From Nonomuraea sp. SYSU D8015 (GTDB taxonomy: Bacteria > Actinomycetota > Actinomycetes > Streptosporangiales > Streptosporangiaceae): 64,000 nucleotides of DNA. A program made the translations under genes and the position numbers. The notes under the pieces are model-generated. The model worked only from the letters and a program-made list of their open reading frames with translations, did not search any database and was not told where the DNA came from. The first letter of the stretch is position 1; the number at the start of each line of letters is the position of its first letter. The stretch is taken from contig NZ_VJYI01000005.1 in NCBI RefSeq assembly GCF_008065375.1, forward strand, positions 124,001-188,000, read 5' to 3'. This document shows positions 8,496 to 17,596 of the stretch, piece after piece.

Positions 8496-10852
8496 CGCCG
8501 CACTCCTTCCTGCGCCTCTGAGACGGCCCGCCAGACGCGCTCGGGCGTGCACGGCATCTCGATGTCGTGGATGCCGAACGGCCGCAGGGCGTCGACGACG
8601 GCGTTCACCACGGCCGGGGTCGAGGCGATCGTCCCGGCCTCGCCCACTCCCTTGACGCCGAGGGGGTTGCTGGTCGCCGGCGACTCGGTCCGGTCGAGGC
8701 TGAACGGCGGCAGGTCGGCCGCCGACGGCAGCAGGTAGTCGGCCAGCGTCGTGGTCAGCAGGTTGCCCTCGGCGTCGTACACGGCCTCCTCGAACAGCGC
8801 CTGCCCGATGCCCTGCGCGATGCCGCCGTGCACCTGGCCCTCGACGATCAGCGGGTTCACCACCTTGCCGACGTCGTCCACCGCCACGTACGAGCGGATC
8901 TTCACCATGCCCGTCTCGGTGTCCACCTCCACCGCGCACAGGTGGGTCCCGTGCGGGAAGGAGTAGTTCTCCGGGTCGAACGTGGCGTCGGAGTCGAGCC
9001 GCGCCTCCACGCCGTCGGGCAGGTCGTGCGCCGTGAACGCGGCCCAGGCCAGCTCCTGCATGGTCTTCTGCGACTCCGTGCCCCGCACCTTGAACGCCCC
9101 GGCCTCGAACTCCAGGTCGTCAGGCGAGCACTCCAGCACGTGCGCGGCGAGCTTGCGGGCCTTGTCCCTGACCTTCTCGCACGCCTTCAGCACGGCGATG
9201 CCGCCGATGACCAGCGAGCGCGAGCCATAGGTGTCCATGCCCTTGTGCGCGATCGCCGTGTCGCCGTGCAGCACCGTGACGTCCTCGAAGGGCACGCCGA
9301 GCGCGTCGGCCACGATCTGGCTCCACGCCGTCACGTGCCCCTGGCCGTGCGGGGACGTGCCGGTGATGACCTCGACCTTGCCGCTGGGCAGCATGCGCAC
9401 CGCGCCGTGCTCCCAGCCGCCGGCGGCGTAGTTGGCCTCGCCGAGCATCCTGGACGGCGCCAGGCCGCACATCTCGGTGTACGTGCTGACGCCGATCCCC
9501 AGCTGCACGGGGTCGCCCCTGTCCCGCCGGTCGGCCTGTTCGGCCCGCAGCTTGTCGTAGCCGAACATCGCGGTGGCCTTGTCGGTCGCCGCCTCGTAGT
9601 TGCCCGAGTCGTAGGTCAGCCCCGAGATCGTGGTGTACGGGAACTCCTCGTGCTTGATCCAGTTGCGCCTGCGTACCTCCAGCGGATCCATGTGCAGCTC
9701 GGCGGCCAGCTCGTCCATCACCCGCTCGATGGCGAACGTCGCCTCCGGGCGGCCGGCGCCGCGGTAGGCGTCGGTGGGCATCTTGGTGGTGAACACGCCG
9801 GTGCAGCCGAACTCGTACGCGTCCATCTTGTAGATCGCGTTGAACATCGACGCGCCCAGCATGGGGATGCCCGGCGTGACCAGCATGAGGTACGCCCCCA
9901 TGTCGGCCAGCAGGTCGACCTGCAGCCCGCGGATGCGCCCGTCGGCGTCGGCGGCCAGCCGGATGTGCTGGATCTGGTCGCGGCCGTGGTGCACGGTCAG
10001 GTTGCCCTCGGAGCGCGACTCCGCCCATTTGACCGGCTTGCCGAGCTTGCGCGCCATCAGCAGGCAGAGCACCTCTTCGGCGGTGACCTGCAGCTTCGAG
10101 CCGAATCCGCCGCCCACGTCGGGGGCGATCACCCGGATCTGGTGCTCGGGGATGCCGGTCACGACCGCGAGCATGACCCGCAGGATGTGCGGGATCTGCG
10201 TGGCCGACCAGACCGTGAACGTGTCGCCGTCGGTGTCGGCCAGAACCGCGCGGGGCTCCATCGCGCACGGGATGAGCCGCTGCTGCCGGTATGTTCTGTC
10301 GATGATGATCGGCGCGTCCCTGAACGCGGCCTCGATGTCACCCGAGTTGATCTTCACGCTGAACGCCTTGTTGCCCGCCTCGTGCACCTTCGGGCTGTCC
10401 GCGGTCAGCGCCTGCTTCATGTCGAGCACCGCCGGCAGCGGCTCGTAGTCGACCTCGATGGCCTCCAGCGCGTCGGCCGCGCGGTAGCGGTCGGTCGCGA
10501 CCACGCAGGCCACGGCCTCGCCGACGTACCGGACCTCCGACACCGCCATCGGCGGGTGGTCGGGGATGACGATGTCCTCGCTCACCGGCCACGCGCACGG
10601 GAGGCTGCCCTGCTCGGCGGCGAAGTCCTGGCCGCTGAACGCCGCCACGACCCCTGGCAGGCCGCGCGCCCCCGACACGTCGACCCTGGTGATCCTGGCG
10701 TGCGCCATCGGGCTGCGCAGGAACATCACGTGCAGCATGCCCGGACGCGAGAGGTTGTCGGTCCACCGGCTGCGCCCCGTCAGCAGCCTGGCGTCCTCCT
10801 TGCGCTTCCTGGGCCTGCCTACTTCCCGGCCTGCCTCCTGCTGGATCGTCAT
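8492..10852 (-). CDS. coxL: Xanthine/CO dehydrogenase family molybdopterin-binding (large) subunit, form II
   Basis: The 786-residue catalytic subunit, which binds molybdopterin-cytosine dinucleotide. The fold is shown by GRPRKRKEDARLLTG at the start, VGEAVACVVA, DVGGGFGSK, TPYAxx-type loops, and the C-terminal GVKGVGEAGTIASTPA loop that ends in the conserved catalytic glutamate. The active-site loop reads AYRGAGR, the form II signature; true form I CO dehydrogenases have AYxCSFR. The substrate is therefore uncertain: a purine, aldehyde, nicotinate-like compound or CO. It starts at ATG 10852, overlapping the coxS stop as ATGA, and ends in a 4-bp overlap with coxM. Maturation genes (coxDEF) are not in the window. 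Confidence 0.92.
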   Translation of the reverse strand: MTIQQEAGREVGRPRKRKEDARLLTGRSRWTDNLSRPGMLHVMFLRSPMAHARITRVDVSGARGLPGVVAAFSGQDFAAEQGSLPCAWPVSEDIVIPDHPPMAVSEVRYVGEAVACVVATDRYRAADALEAIEVDYEPLPAVLDMKQALTADSPKVHEAGNKAFSVKINSGDIEAAFRDAPIIIDRTYRQQRLIPCAMEPRAVLADTDGDTFTVWSATQIPHILRVMLAVVTGIPEHQIRVIAPDVGGGFGSKLQVTAEEVLCLLMARKLGKPVKWAESRSEGNLTVHHGRDQIQHIRLAADADGRIRGLQVDLLADMGAYLMLVTPGIPMLGASMFNAIYKMDAYEFGCTGVFTTKMPTDAYRGAGRPEATFAIERVMDELAAELHMDPLEVRRRNWIKHEEFPYTTISGLTYDSGNYEAATDKATAMFGYDKLRAEQADRRDRGDPVQLGIGVSTYTEMCGLAPSRMLGEANYAAGGWEHGAVRMLPSGKVEVITGTSPHGQGHVTAWSQIVADALGVPFEDVTVLHGDTAIAHKGMDTYGSRSLVIGGIAVLKACEKVRDKARKLAAHVLECSPDDLEFEAGAFKVRGTESQKTMQELAWAAFTAHDLPDGVEARLDSDATFDPENYSFPHGTHLCAVEVDTETGMVKIRSYVAVDDVGKVVNPLIVEGQVHGGIAQGIGQALFEEAVYDAEGNLLTTTLADYLLPSAADLPPFSLDRTESPATSNPLGVKGVGEAGTIASTPAVVNAVVDALRPFGIHDIEMPCTPERVWRAVSEAQEGVRR

Positions 10853-11331
10853 GGCGTCCTCACCGCCTGCCCCATTTCCTGGGCGCCCCTGCGGACGGCG
10901 CGGACGATGTTGCAGTAGCCGGTGCAGCGGCAGAGGTTGCCCTCCAGGCCGTGCCTGATCGTCTCCTCCGAGGGATCGGGATCCTCCCTGAGGAGGTCTA
11001 TCGCGGCCATGACCATGCCGGGCGTGCAGAAGCCGCATTGGAGCGCGTGCTCCTCGTGGAAGGCCTGCTGCATCGGGTGCATCGACCCGTTGACGCCCAG
11101 GCCCTCGATCGTCAGGACGTCGCACCCGTCGGCCTGGACGGCGAGCACCGAGCAGCTCTTGACGCTCTTTCCGTCCAGCATGACCGTGCAGGCGCCGCAG
11201 TTGCTGGTGTCGCAGCCGACAGGGGTGCCGGTCTTGCCCAGCCGTTCTCGTAGCAGATGGACGAGCAGGAGCCGCGGCTCGACGTCCTCCTCGTACTTGA
11301 TCCCGTCGACGGTGACGGTGATTCGGGGCAT
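10849..11331 (-). CDS. coxS: Xanthine/CO dehydrogenase family [2Fe-2S] (small) subunit
   Basis: The 160-residue electron-transfer subunit with two [2Fe-2S] clusters. The plant-ferredoxin-type cluster uses C40, C45, C48 and C60; the helical C-terminal cluster, next to the molybdenum site, uses C99, C102, C134 and C136 (CGFC and CRC motifs). All eight ligands are intact. ATG 11331 has GGGAGG 4 bases upstream. It is the first gene of the operon; the 75-bp gap to the preceding small membrane gene on the same strand probably holds the promoter. Gene order S-L-M differs from the M-S-L order of the Oligotropha cox operon. Confidence 0.93.
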   Translation of the reverse strand: MPRITVTVDGIKYEEDVEPRLLLVHLLRERLGKTGTPVGCDTSNCGACTVMLDGKSVKSCSVLAVQADGCDVLTIEGLGVNGSMHPMQQAFHEEHALQCGFCTPGMVMAAIDLLREDPDPSEETIRHGLEGNLCRCTGYCNIVRAVRRGAQEMGQAVRTP

Positions 11332-11406
11332 ACGTCCTCCCTCAGGAGCAGGGGAAAGGCGGACACACCCGAACCTACGCCCGTGTTTTTCCCGGTCAAG
11401 GGTTAC

Positions 11407-11607
11407 TTACCGCCGGACCGCTCGGGCGATGATCGCTACCAGCCCTGCGAACGCCAGCCCCAGCACCATGACCCCCACCAGGACCAGCGGATCTCTTATC
11501 ACGCGTGTCACTATCAGGATGCCCAGAACGACGAAGAGCACGCCGCTGAGCAGGGCCATCCAGTCCGTCCTGTGGAACTGCCGGGGCCGATCGATCTCAC
11601 GCGGCAC
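11407..11607 (-). CDS. Small two-helix membrane protein downstream of PspC gene
   Basis: A 66-residue protein: a short charged N-terminus (PREIDRPRQFHRTDW), two hydrophobic helices (about residues 18-35 and 40-60), and a basic end. GTG 11607 has GGAGGT 5-6 bases upstream and overlaps the end of the PspC gene by 11 bp, indicating translational coupling. No family assigned from sequence. It probably acts with the PspC protein at the membrane. Confidence 0.75.
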   Translation of the reverse strand: MPREIDRPRQFHRTDWMALLSGVLFVVLGILIVTRVIRDPLVLVGVMVLGLAFAGLVAIIARAVRR

Positions 11608-13222
11608 GCCGCACCTCCATGTCGCCGACCCCGCCCCTGAGGTTGAGCACGAGTGTCGAGACCGCGCCGTCCGGTTTCGTCTCCGGCTCCAGCACCTTGT
11701 CCAGGCGTACGTTCACGCCGCCTCTGATCGACTGGTCGACCGTGATGTCGCCGACCTTGTTCGTGGCGTGCACCTCCAGCCTGACCGTCGACGGCACGAT
11801 CACCTCCAGCTCGCCCAGCGAGATCGCGGTGTTGACCGTCGCCGTCGTCCCCGGCGCCAGCTTCAGGTCCGACAGGTCCAGCCGGCCGTCGCCGATGCCG
11901 ACGTCGTAGACGGCGTTCAGCTCGGCGAGCGTGGTGGGGGACCACTCGGACGAGCCGATGTTCCTCGGCAGGCCGCCGAGCGTCAGGCCCAGGCTCAAGA
12001 TCAGCGCCACCGTGGTGCCGGCGGCCACGAGCCCGGCGCCGCGGCCCCACCAGGCCGCGACCAGCAGCCCGGCGCCGATCGTGATGAGCATCGCGCCGCC
12101 GACGATGGTCGGGCTCACTCCGGCGGCCGACCTGGCTTGGACCGCCACGACGATCCCTCCAATGATGATTGCCAGCAGGATGGTGATGACGCCGATGAAC
12201 GACTTCGGCCGGGGTTTGCGCTCGGGTCTGGGGACCGGGCGGCCGTACAGGATGGGGTCGTACGGCGACTGGTCGCCCGCCCGCTTGGCCGGGTCCAGCG
12301 GCCTGTAGGGGCCGTGGGGCGCGAAGGGCTCGCCGTAGCGGGTGTGGCCGACTGCGGGCCTGGGCTGGGGGCGGTGGGCGGGCGGCTGGTACGGCGGGAC
12401 GGGGTGCTGCGCGGTCACCGCGTCGCCGCGTGCCGTCGTGTCGCTCGCACCGGGCGCGGTCTCGCCGGCGTGGGTCTCACCGGCCGCGGTCTCGCCGGCG
12501 TGGGTCGCCGTCTCGGTGGCATGGGCAGTGGTCTCATCCGCGTGTGCCGCGGTCTCGTCGGGCTGGGCCGCTTCCCGGGGGATGACCTCTTCCCGGGGGG
12601 TGGCCTCGGCGCGCTCCTGCGCCAGGGCGGAGGCCGCGGCCGTCGGCGGCGTCACGGTCGTCTCCTCGGCGGGCCGGGACGGAGCCGCGGGCGGGGGCGA
12701 GGGCGCGGGGCGTACCGGGGGAGCGGGCTCCGGGCTGGTGTAGGACGGCGCGGCCCGCTCCGCCGTACGCCTGCGGCTGAGCCGCTCCGGCATCGACCGG
12801 GCCACCCCCAGCAGATCGACACCGCTGGCGTGCGCCGCCAGCAGTGAGACCGCCAGGAGCACACCCACCACCAGCGTGCCCGCGTCCAGCCAGATCGTGG
12901 CCAGGTTGAGCCCGAGCCCGCCCGCGAGCACCGCCGTCAGCAGCGCCATGACGGCCTCGGCGTCGAAATCCCTGCGCGTCCACTGCTCGATGAGCCCGGG
13001 GCCGCCGTTCGGCTCCTTCATCAGCAGGAACGCCGCTATGTAGAGGAACAGCCCCACCCCGGAGCCCAGCATCAGCATGGCGAAGGCCACGCGGAACACC
13101 ACCGGGTCGATGCCGGTGTGCCGCCCGAGCCCCGCGCACACTCCCATGAGGATGCGCCCCTCGCTGCTGCGTCGCAGCACCTTGCGGGTGGTGGCCGGTT
13201 CTCTGGGTGGAGCTTCTGACAT
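11597..13222 (-). CDS. PspC-domain membrane protein with C-terminal LiaF/toast-rack-like domain
   Basis: A protein of about 541 residues. The N-terminal PspC domain (RILMGVCAGLGRHTGIDPVV then a hydrophobic helix) is followed by more membrane segments. Next comes a long cytoplasmic stretch rich in Ala, Glu, Thr and Pro with repeated HADET/HAGET-like units. After two further membrane helices, the C-terminal beta domain (GIGDGRLDLSDL, LGELEVIVP, GGVGDMEVRR) resembles LiaF-type toast-rack domains. PspC and LiaF proteins sense envelope stress. It is divergent from a histidine kinase with its own PspC domain, suggesting it modulates that kinase. ATG 13222 was chosen over ATG 13267 because it leaves room for a shared promoter and begins just before the PspC domain. 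Confidence 0.82.
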   Translation of the reverse strand: MSEAPPREPATTRKVLRRSSEGRILMGVCAGLGRHTGIDPVVFRVAFAMLMLGSGVGLFLYIAAFLLMKEPNGGPGLIEQWTRRDFDAEAVMALLTAVLAGGLGLNLATIWLDAGTLVVGVLLAVSLLAAHASGVDLLGVARSMPERLSRRRTAERAAPSYTSPEPAPPVRPAPSPPPAAPSRPAEETTVTPPTAAASALAQERAEATPREEVIPREAAQPDETAAHADETTAHATETATHAGETAAGETHAGETAPGASDTTARGDAVTAQHPVPPYQPPAHRPQPRPAVGHTRYGEPFAPHGPYRPLDPAKRAGDQSPYDPILYGRPVPRPERKPRPKSFIGVITILLAIIIGGIVVAVQARSAAGVSPTIVGGAMLITIGAGLLVAAWWGRGAGLVAAGTTVALILSLGLTLGGLPRNIGSSEWSPTTLAELNAVYDVGIGDGRLDLSDLKLAPGTTATVNTAISLGELEVIVPSTVRLEVHATNKVGDITVDQSIRGGVNVRLDKVLEPETKPDGAVSTLVLNLRGGVGDMEVRRAA

Positions 13223-13335
13223 GCCACCATCGTGGACCCGCGCGCGGTGTGCTCGCATCCGGGACACCCCTGACCCGACCCGGGGGTCGTTCCCTGATGC
13301 CCGGGACTTCCCTGGCGTGTGACGATGGCCATGTT

Positions 13336-14544
13336 ATGGCTGACCAGAAGACTCTCGCCGAGCCCACCGGCGACGCGCCCTACCGGCGCATGATGCGCCC
13401 CATGGAGGGCCGCCTGATCGGCGGCGTCGCTCAGGGGCTGGCGACGCAGCTCTCGCTCGATCCCGTCGTGATCAGGCTGATGTTCATGCTGCTCAGCGTC
13501 GTGGACGGGATCGGTACGGTGGCGTACGCGGTGCTGTGGATGATCACGCCGCGGCAGCCGTACGAGGGGCCGGCGCCGCAGCGGGACTGGAGCCAGCTCG
13601 CGGCCTTCAGCGCGATCGGCATGGCGCTGCTCGCGTTCGGCTGGATCACGGGAGCCTCGCAGGGCGGGCTCGGGATGCTGCCGTTCGCCGTCGGCGGGAT
13701 CGGCGCGCTGATCCTGTGGCAGCAGGCCGATCCAGAACGCCGCAAGAACTGGGTCAGCGGGACGTCCAAGAGCATCAGGAAGAACCGGGTGCGCACGCTG
13801 CTCGGCGTGCTGCTCGTCGTGGGCGGGGCCATCGGGTTCCTGGTGGTGCAGGACGAATTCGCGCAGGCCAGGCCGGGGCTGCTGTTCACCGTCGTGGTCG
13901 TCGGCGGGCTGGCCGTCATCGCCACGCCCTGGCTCGCCGGCCTGTGGAAAGAGCTGCAACTGGAGCGGCGCGAACGCATCAGGCAGGAGGAGCGCGCCGA
14001 GGTCGCCGCCATGGTGCACGACTCCGTGCTGCACACGCTCACGCTGATCCAGCGCGTCGCCCACGACCCGCGCGAGGTCACCCGGCTGGCCCGCTCGCAG
14101 GAGCGCGAGCTGCGCAACTGGCTCTACCAGCCCGCCCAGGACGCCGACGCCACGCTCGCGGCCGCCGTACGCAGGATCGCCGCGGAGGAGGAGGACGCGC
14201 ACGGGGTGCCCATCGAGGTGGTCTGCGTGGGCGACGTCGATCTGGATTCGGGGGGCCGGCTGGCGGCCATGCTGAAGGCGGCCCGGCAGGCGATGGTCAA
14301 CGCGGCGAAATACTCTGAGAGTCCGTCCATTTCCGTGTACGCGGAAGTAGAGGGTGAAGAGGCCACGATTTTCGTGAAGGATCGAGGCAAGGGGTTCGAC
14401 CTCGAGGCGGTGCCGCTCGACCGGATGGGGATCAGGCAGTCCATCGTCGGGCGCATGGAACGCCATGGAGGCACGGCCCGCGTACGCACCGAGCTCGGCG
14501 AGGGCACGGAAGTGATGTTGACGATGAAGGTGGAGAGAGCATGA
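13336..14544 (+). CDS. PspC-domain sensor histidine kinase (NarL/DesK class)
   Basis: A sensor kinase of about 402 residues. Residues 20-75 are a PspC domain (RLIGGVAQGLATQLSLDPVVIRLMF in part), followed by several transmembrane helices to about residue 200. The dimerisation box AAMVHDSVLHTL puts the phosphoacceptor at His228. The ATPase domain has NAAKYS (N box) and DRGKGFDL (G1 box). It phosphorylates the LuxR-type regulator encoded next, which overlaps by 4 bp. Kinases of this architecture are conserved in actinomycetes (MacS-like in Streptomyces), where they affect envelope and development. The signal is probably membrane stress. The start ATG 13336 lacks a clear ribosome-binding site. 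Confidence 0.88.
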   Translation: MADQKTLAEPTGDAPYRRMMRPMEGRLIGGVAQGLATQLSLDPVVIRLMFMLLSVVDGIGTVAYAVLWMITPRQPYEGPAPQRDWSQLAAFSAIGMALLAFGWITGASQGGLGMLPFAVGGIGALILWQQADPERRKNWVSGTSKSIRKNRVRTLLGVLLVVGGAIGFLVVQDEFAQARPGLLFTVVVVGGLAVIATPWLAGLWKELQLERRERIRQEERAEVAAMVHDSVLHTLTLIQRVAHDPREVTRLARSQERELRNWLYQPAQDADATLAAAVRRIAAEEEDAHGVPIEVVCVGDVDLDSGGRLAAMLKAARQAMVNAAKYSESPSISVYAEVEGEEATIFVKDRGKGFDLEAVPLDRMGIRQSIVGRMERHGGTARVRTELGEGTEVMLTMKVERA

Positions 14545-15173
14545 CGCGCGTGTTGATCGTCGACGATCACCGGCTGTTCCGCTCCGGCGTGCGGGCCGAG
14601 CTGGGCGACTCGATCGAGGTGGTGGGCGAGGCGGAGGACGTCGAGTCGGCCGTCAAGGCCATCGCCGAGCAGCAGCCCGACGTGGTCCTGCTGGACGTGC
14701 ACATGCCCGGCGGCGGCGGCCAGGAGGTCCTGCGCCGCGTCCTCGGCTCCGGGTCCCAGGTCCGCTTCCTCGCGCTGTCGGTGTCCGACGCCGCCGAGGA
14801 CGTCATCGGCGTGATCAGGGGCGGCGCGCGCGGCTACGTCACCAAGAACATCAGCGGCAAGGAGCTGACCGACGCCATCCGCAGGGTGGCCGAGGGCGAC
14901 GCGGTGTTCTCGCCGCGGCTGGCCGGCTTCGTGCTGGACGCGTTCGCCTCCTCCGAGGCACCGTCCATCGACCCGGAGCTCGACTCGCTGACGCAGCGCG
15001 AGCGCGAGGTTCTGCGGCTGATCGCGCGCGGGTACGCATACAAGGAGATCGCCAAGGAGCTGTTCATCTCGGTCAAGACCGTGGAGACCCACGTCTCGTC
15101 CGTTCTGCGCAAGCTCCAGCTCTCCAACCGCCACGAGCTGTCCCGCTGGGCCACCGCTCGCCGCCTGGTCTGA
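14541..15173 (+). CDS. LuxR/NarL-family response regulator
   Basis: A 210-residue regulator. The receiver domain carries the acidic pair DD at residues 8-9, the phosphoacceptor D52 in LLDVHMPGGGG, the conserved Ser/Thr (LALSVSD) and Lys (GYVTKNIS). The C-terminal LuxR helix-turn-helix (LTQREREVLRLIARGYAYKEIAKEL in part, then SVKTVETHVSSVLRKL) binds DNA. The start overlaps the kinase stop as ATGA, so the pair is one translational unit. A hairpin follows the stop. The cell-wall L,D-transpeptidase 120 bp downstream is a plausible target, but no binding site could be recognised. Confidence 0.93.
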   Translation: MTRVLIVDDHRLFRSGVRAELGDSIEVVGEAEDVESAVKAIAEQQPDVVLLDVHMPGGGGQEVLRRVLGSGSQVRFLALSVSDAAEDVIGVIRGGARGYVTKNISGKELTDAIRRVAEGDAVFSPRLAGFVLDAFASSEAPSIDPELDSLTQREREVLRLIARGYAYKEIAKELFISVKTVETHVSSVLRKLQLSNRHELSRWATARRLV

Positions 15174-15174
15174 C

Positions 15175-15187
15175 GGCCGATACGGCC
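15175..15187 (+). terminator. Short hairpin after the response regulator gene
   Basis: GGCCG-ATA-CGGCC, immediately after the stop codon and followed by TAGTTTGG. The stem is only 5 bp, so this is a weak terminator candidate. Confidence 0.35.
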
Positions 15188-15293
15188 TAGTTTGGACCGT
15201 TACAGGAAAGTTATCAGTAGTCTGCCTACGAAACACCGGTCTCAGTTGTCACACAAGGAGGTAGATCGAAGCACATAGTCCAGGAGTACCCCT

Positions 15294-16253
15294 TTGAAGC
15301 GCGTCACCCGGTTGCTTCCGGCTTTGGTGGCATTGGTCACCGTGACGGCCTGCGCGGCGCAGACCGTCCCCGTCTCGCGTCCCCAGGCCGCCCCCGCTGT
15401 TCAGACACCCGCTGCCGCCGCCGTCGCCGCTCCAGCGAAGAAGGTCAAGCTCGGCATCGCCGACATCACCCCCATGGGGGAGAAGACCGAGAAGGTAGGC
15501 GTCGGCTTCCCGATCATCGTCACGTTCGACCGTGACGTGAAGCCCAAGGACCGGGCGGCCGTCGAGGCGCTGCTCGTGGTGGAGCCGGAGAAGCCGGTCG
15601 AGGGGGCCTGGCGCTGGGTGTCGGCGCGCAAGGTCATCTACCGGACCAAGACGTACTGGCAGCCGTACCAGAAGGTGCTCTTCACCGCGAAGTTGTCCGA
15701 GCTGCCGGGCAACACCGGCGCCAAGGACGTCTCCCGCCGCTTCGCCGTCGGCGCGAAGCACATCTCCGTGGTCAACACCCGCACGCATCAGATGAAGGTC
15801 TACCGCAACGGCAAGCTGGCCAAGAAGATCCCGATCAGCGCCGGCAAGGGTGGGCTGATCAGGAACGGCGTGGACGTCTACCTGACCACCAGCGGCATCC
15901 ACCTCACGATGGGCAAGAAGGCCGTCGAGACCATGACCTCCTCCTGGATGGGCGTGACGGATCCGAAGGACCCGCGCTACTACAAGGAGGAGATCCCGTG
16001 GGCGGTGCGCATCTCCGACAGCGGTGAGTACGTCCACCAGAGCGCCGGCTACTACCACTTCCTCGGCCGCTCCAACCAGAGCCACGGCTGCGTCCGCGCC
16101 ACCCCGGCCGGCGCCAAGTGGTTCTACACGATCGCCCAGCGCGGCGACGTCGTGAAGATCACCGGCACCAAGCGCAAGCTGCAGTGGAACAACGGCTGGA
16201 GCTACTGGCAGCTCAACTGGACGCAGTGGAAGGCGGGCAGCGCCCTGCTGTGA
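15294..16253 (+). CDS. Lipoprotein L,D-transpeptidase (YkuD domain)
   Basis: A 319-residue secreted enzyme that forms 3-3 cross-links in peptidoglycan. The signal peptide ends in a lipobox (TVTAC, Cys20). An Ala/Pro linker and an Ig-like domain (about residues 50-150) precede the YkuD catalytic domain. The active-site motif SHGCVR is intact, with the upstream His in YYHFLGRSNQ. The TTG start at 15294 has AGGAG 7 bases upstream, better placed than any nearby ATG or GTG. Architecture matches actinobacterial LdtMt2-type enzymes. It follows the PspC two-component system, consistent with an envelope-stress role; that link is inferred. Confidence 0.9.
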   Translation: MKRVTRLLPALVALVTVTACAAQTVPVSRPQAAPAVQTPAAAAVAAPAKKVKLGIADITPMGEKTEKVGVGFPIIVTFDRDVKPKDRAAVEALLVVEPEKPVEGAWRWVSARKVIYRTKTYWQPYQKVLFTAKLSELPGNTGAKDVSRRFAVGAKHISVVNTRTHQMKVYRNGKLAKKIPISAGKGGLIRNGVDVYLTTSGIHLTMGKKAVETMTSSWMGVTDPKDPRYYKEEIPWAVRISDSGEYVHQSAGYYHFLGRSNQSHGCVRATPAGAKWFYTIAQRGDVVKITGTKRKLQWNNGWSYWQLNWTQWKAGSALL

Positions 16254-16428
16254 CGACGTCCGGCTCAAGCGTCGTCGCGGCCATCGTCCCGGAGGCCCTG
16301 GGCGAGGCCGCGGCGTCGTTCCGGCTGGACGTTCTTGACTGCCCCGGGCCGTCGTGATCTCTGTCGTATAGAGAACGAACAATCGCTCTCGGACTTGGAC
16401 TTAGCGACTTATGACGGGAGCGGGACCC

Positions 16429-17289
16429 ATGACGTCTGAACCCACCATCCCCGGCCAGTTGTCCGGAATCGGGGCGACCGCCCTGGGCGTCGCCTTCCTC
16501 CGCGCCCGGGAGAACCGCCGCCCGGACCGCCTGTTCGCCGACCCCTACGCCGAGCTCTTCCTCGCCGCCGTTGCCGCCTCGTCCCCCTGGGCCGGCGGAA
16601 ACGCCGCGGAGTTCCTCCAGGTGATGACCGAGCAGGTGAGCGTGCGCACCCGGTTCCTGGACGACGCCCTGCTTGCGGCCGCACGGGGCGGCTGCGACCA
16701 GGTGGTGCTGCTGGCCTGCGGCATGGACGCCCGCGCGTACCGTCTCGCCTGGCCCGCCGGCGTCACGGTCTTCGAGCTCGACTTCCCCGACGTCCTGGCC
16801 TTCAAGGCCGCCGTCCTCGCCCAGCACGACGCCAAGCCCGCTGGCCACCGCGTGGAGGTGCCCGTCGACCTGCGCCTGAACTGGCCGGATGCCTTGACCG
16901 AGGCCGGCTTCGACCCGCGCAGGTCCACAGCCTGGCTCGCCGAAGGCATCCTCTACGCCTTGCCCGCCGAGGCGGCCGATCTCTTCCTCAACCGCATCAC
17001 CGAGCTGTCCGCCCCCGGCAGCGTCCTGGCTCTGGACCACATGGAGGACTCACCGACACTCCGCGCCGCCCGGGCGAAGGTGTCGCCTGAGCTCGTCACC
17101 ATGTGGCAGGGCGGCCCCGCGGAGCCCTTGGACGCCTGGCTGCGGCGCCACACCTGGAACCCCACGATGAGGGATCTCACGGACCTCACCTCCGAACACG
17201 GCCGCCCGGTTCCGCCGCCCTTCGACCCGGCCCGCCCCGACACGGGCCGCGGCTGGCTCGTCACGGCCCACCTCCCATCGAGCCCCTGA
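16429..17289 (+). CDS. Class I SAM-dependent methyltransferase (leucine carboxyl methyltransferase-like)
   Basis: A protein of about 286 residues of the PPM1/LCM-like methyltransferase family common in actinomycetes, often in specialised metabolism. The family features are GIGATALGVAFLRARE near the N-terminus, FADPYAELFL, then the SAM-binding loop VVLLACGMDARAYRL and the FELDFPDV acid that holds the SAM ribose. ATG 16429 has GGGAG 8 bases upstream; ATG 16411 would add six residues. Acceptor unknown. It stands alone, convergent with the helicase gene. Confidence 0.85.
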   Translation: MTSEPTIPGQLSGIGATALGVAFLRARENRRPDRLFADPYAELFLAAVAASSPWAGGNAAEFLQVMTEQVSVRTRFLDDALLAAARGGCDQVVLLACGMDARAYRLAWPAGVTVFELDFPDVLAFKAAVLAQHDAKPAGHRVEVPVDLRLNWPDALTEAGFDPRRSTAWLAEGILYALPAEAADLFLNRITELSAPGSVLALDHMEDSPTLRAARAKVSPELVTMWQGGPAEPLDAWLRRHTWNPTMRDLTDLTSEHGRPVPPPFDPARPDTGRGWLVTAHLPSSP

Positions 17290-17596
17290 CCGCGCCACCG
17301 CGCCACCGCGCAGCCCCACGGGTCACCCGGCACGCACCGGCTCTCGCGCCGGCCCGGCACTGCCGCTTCCGCCCGCACGCCGTGTCGCTCAACCGGCGTG
17401 CGGCGCCGCTCCACTCGGCACTGTGGCCTCGCCCCGCCCGGGCACCGCTCCCGTCCTGAGGTTCCGGCGGCTGCCCTGTTCGGTGTCCAGCGGCGCGGCC
17501 CTGTCCGGCCCCGGGGAGGGGAAGGTAAGGGAGCCCGAGGAAGGGAGCCCGAGGAGGGGAGGGGAGAAGAGAACGCCCCATGCCGTGTGGAGGCCG
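17290..17596. other. Intergenic region between convergent genes, purine-rich with short repeat
   Basis: No credible gene. The right half is strongly purine-biased on the + strand and holds two copies of a 13-bp word (GGGAGCCCGAGGA at 17529-17541 and 17543-17555). No good terminator hairpin was found. Confidence 0.5.

Noticed and set aside
15174..15293. Possible c-di-AMP (ydaO) riboswitch before the L,D-transpeptidase gene
   Set aside because: Cell-wall hydrolase genes in actinobacteria often carry one, but this gap is only 120 bases and the conserved riboswitch segments are not visible.
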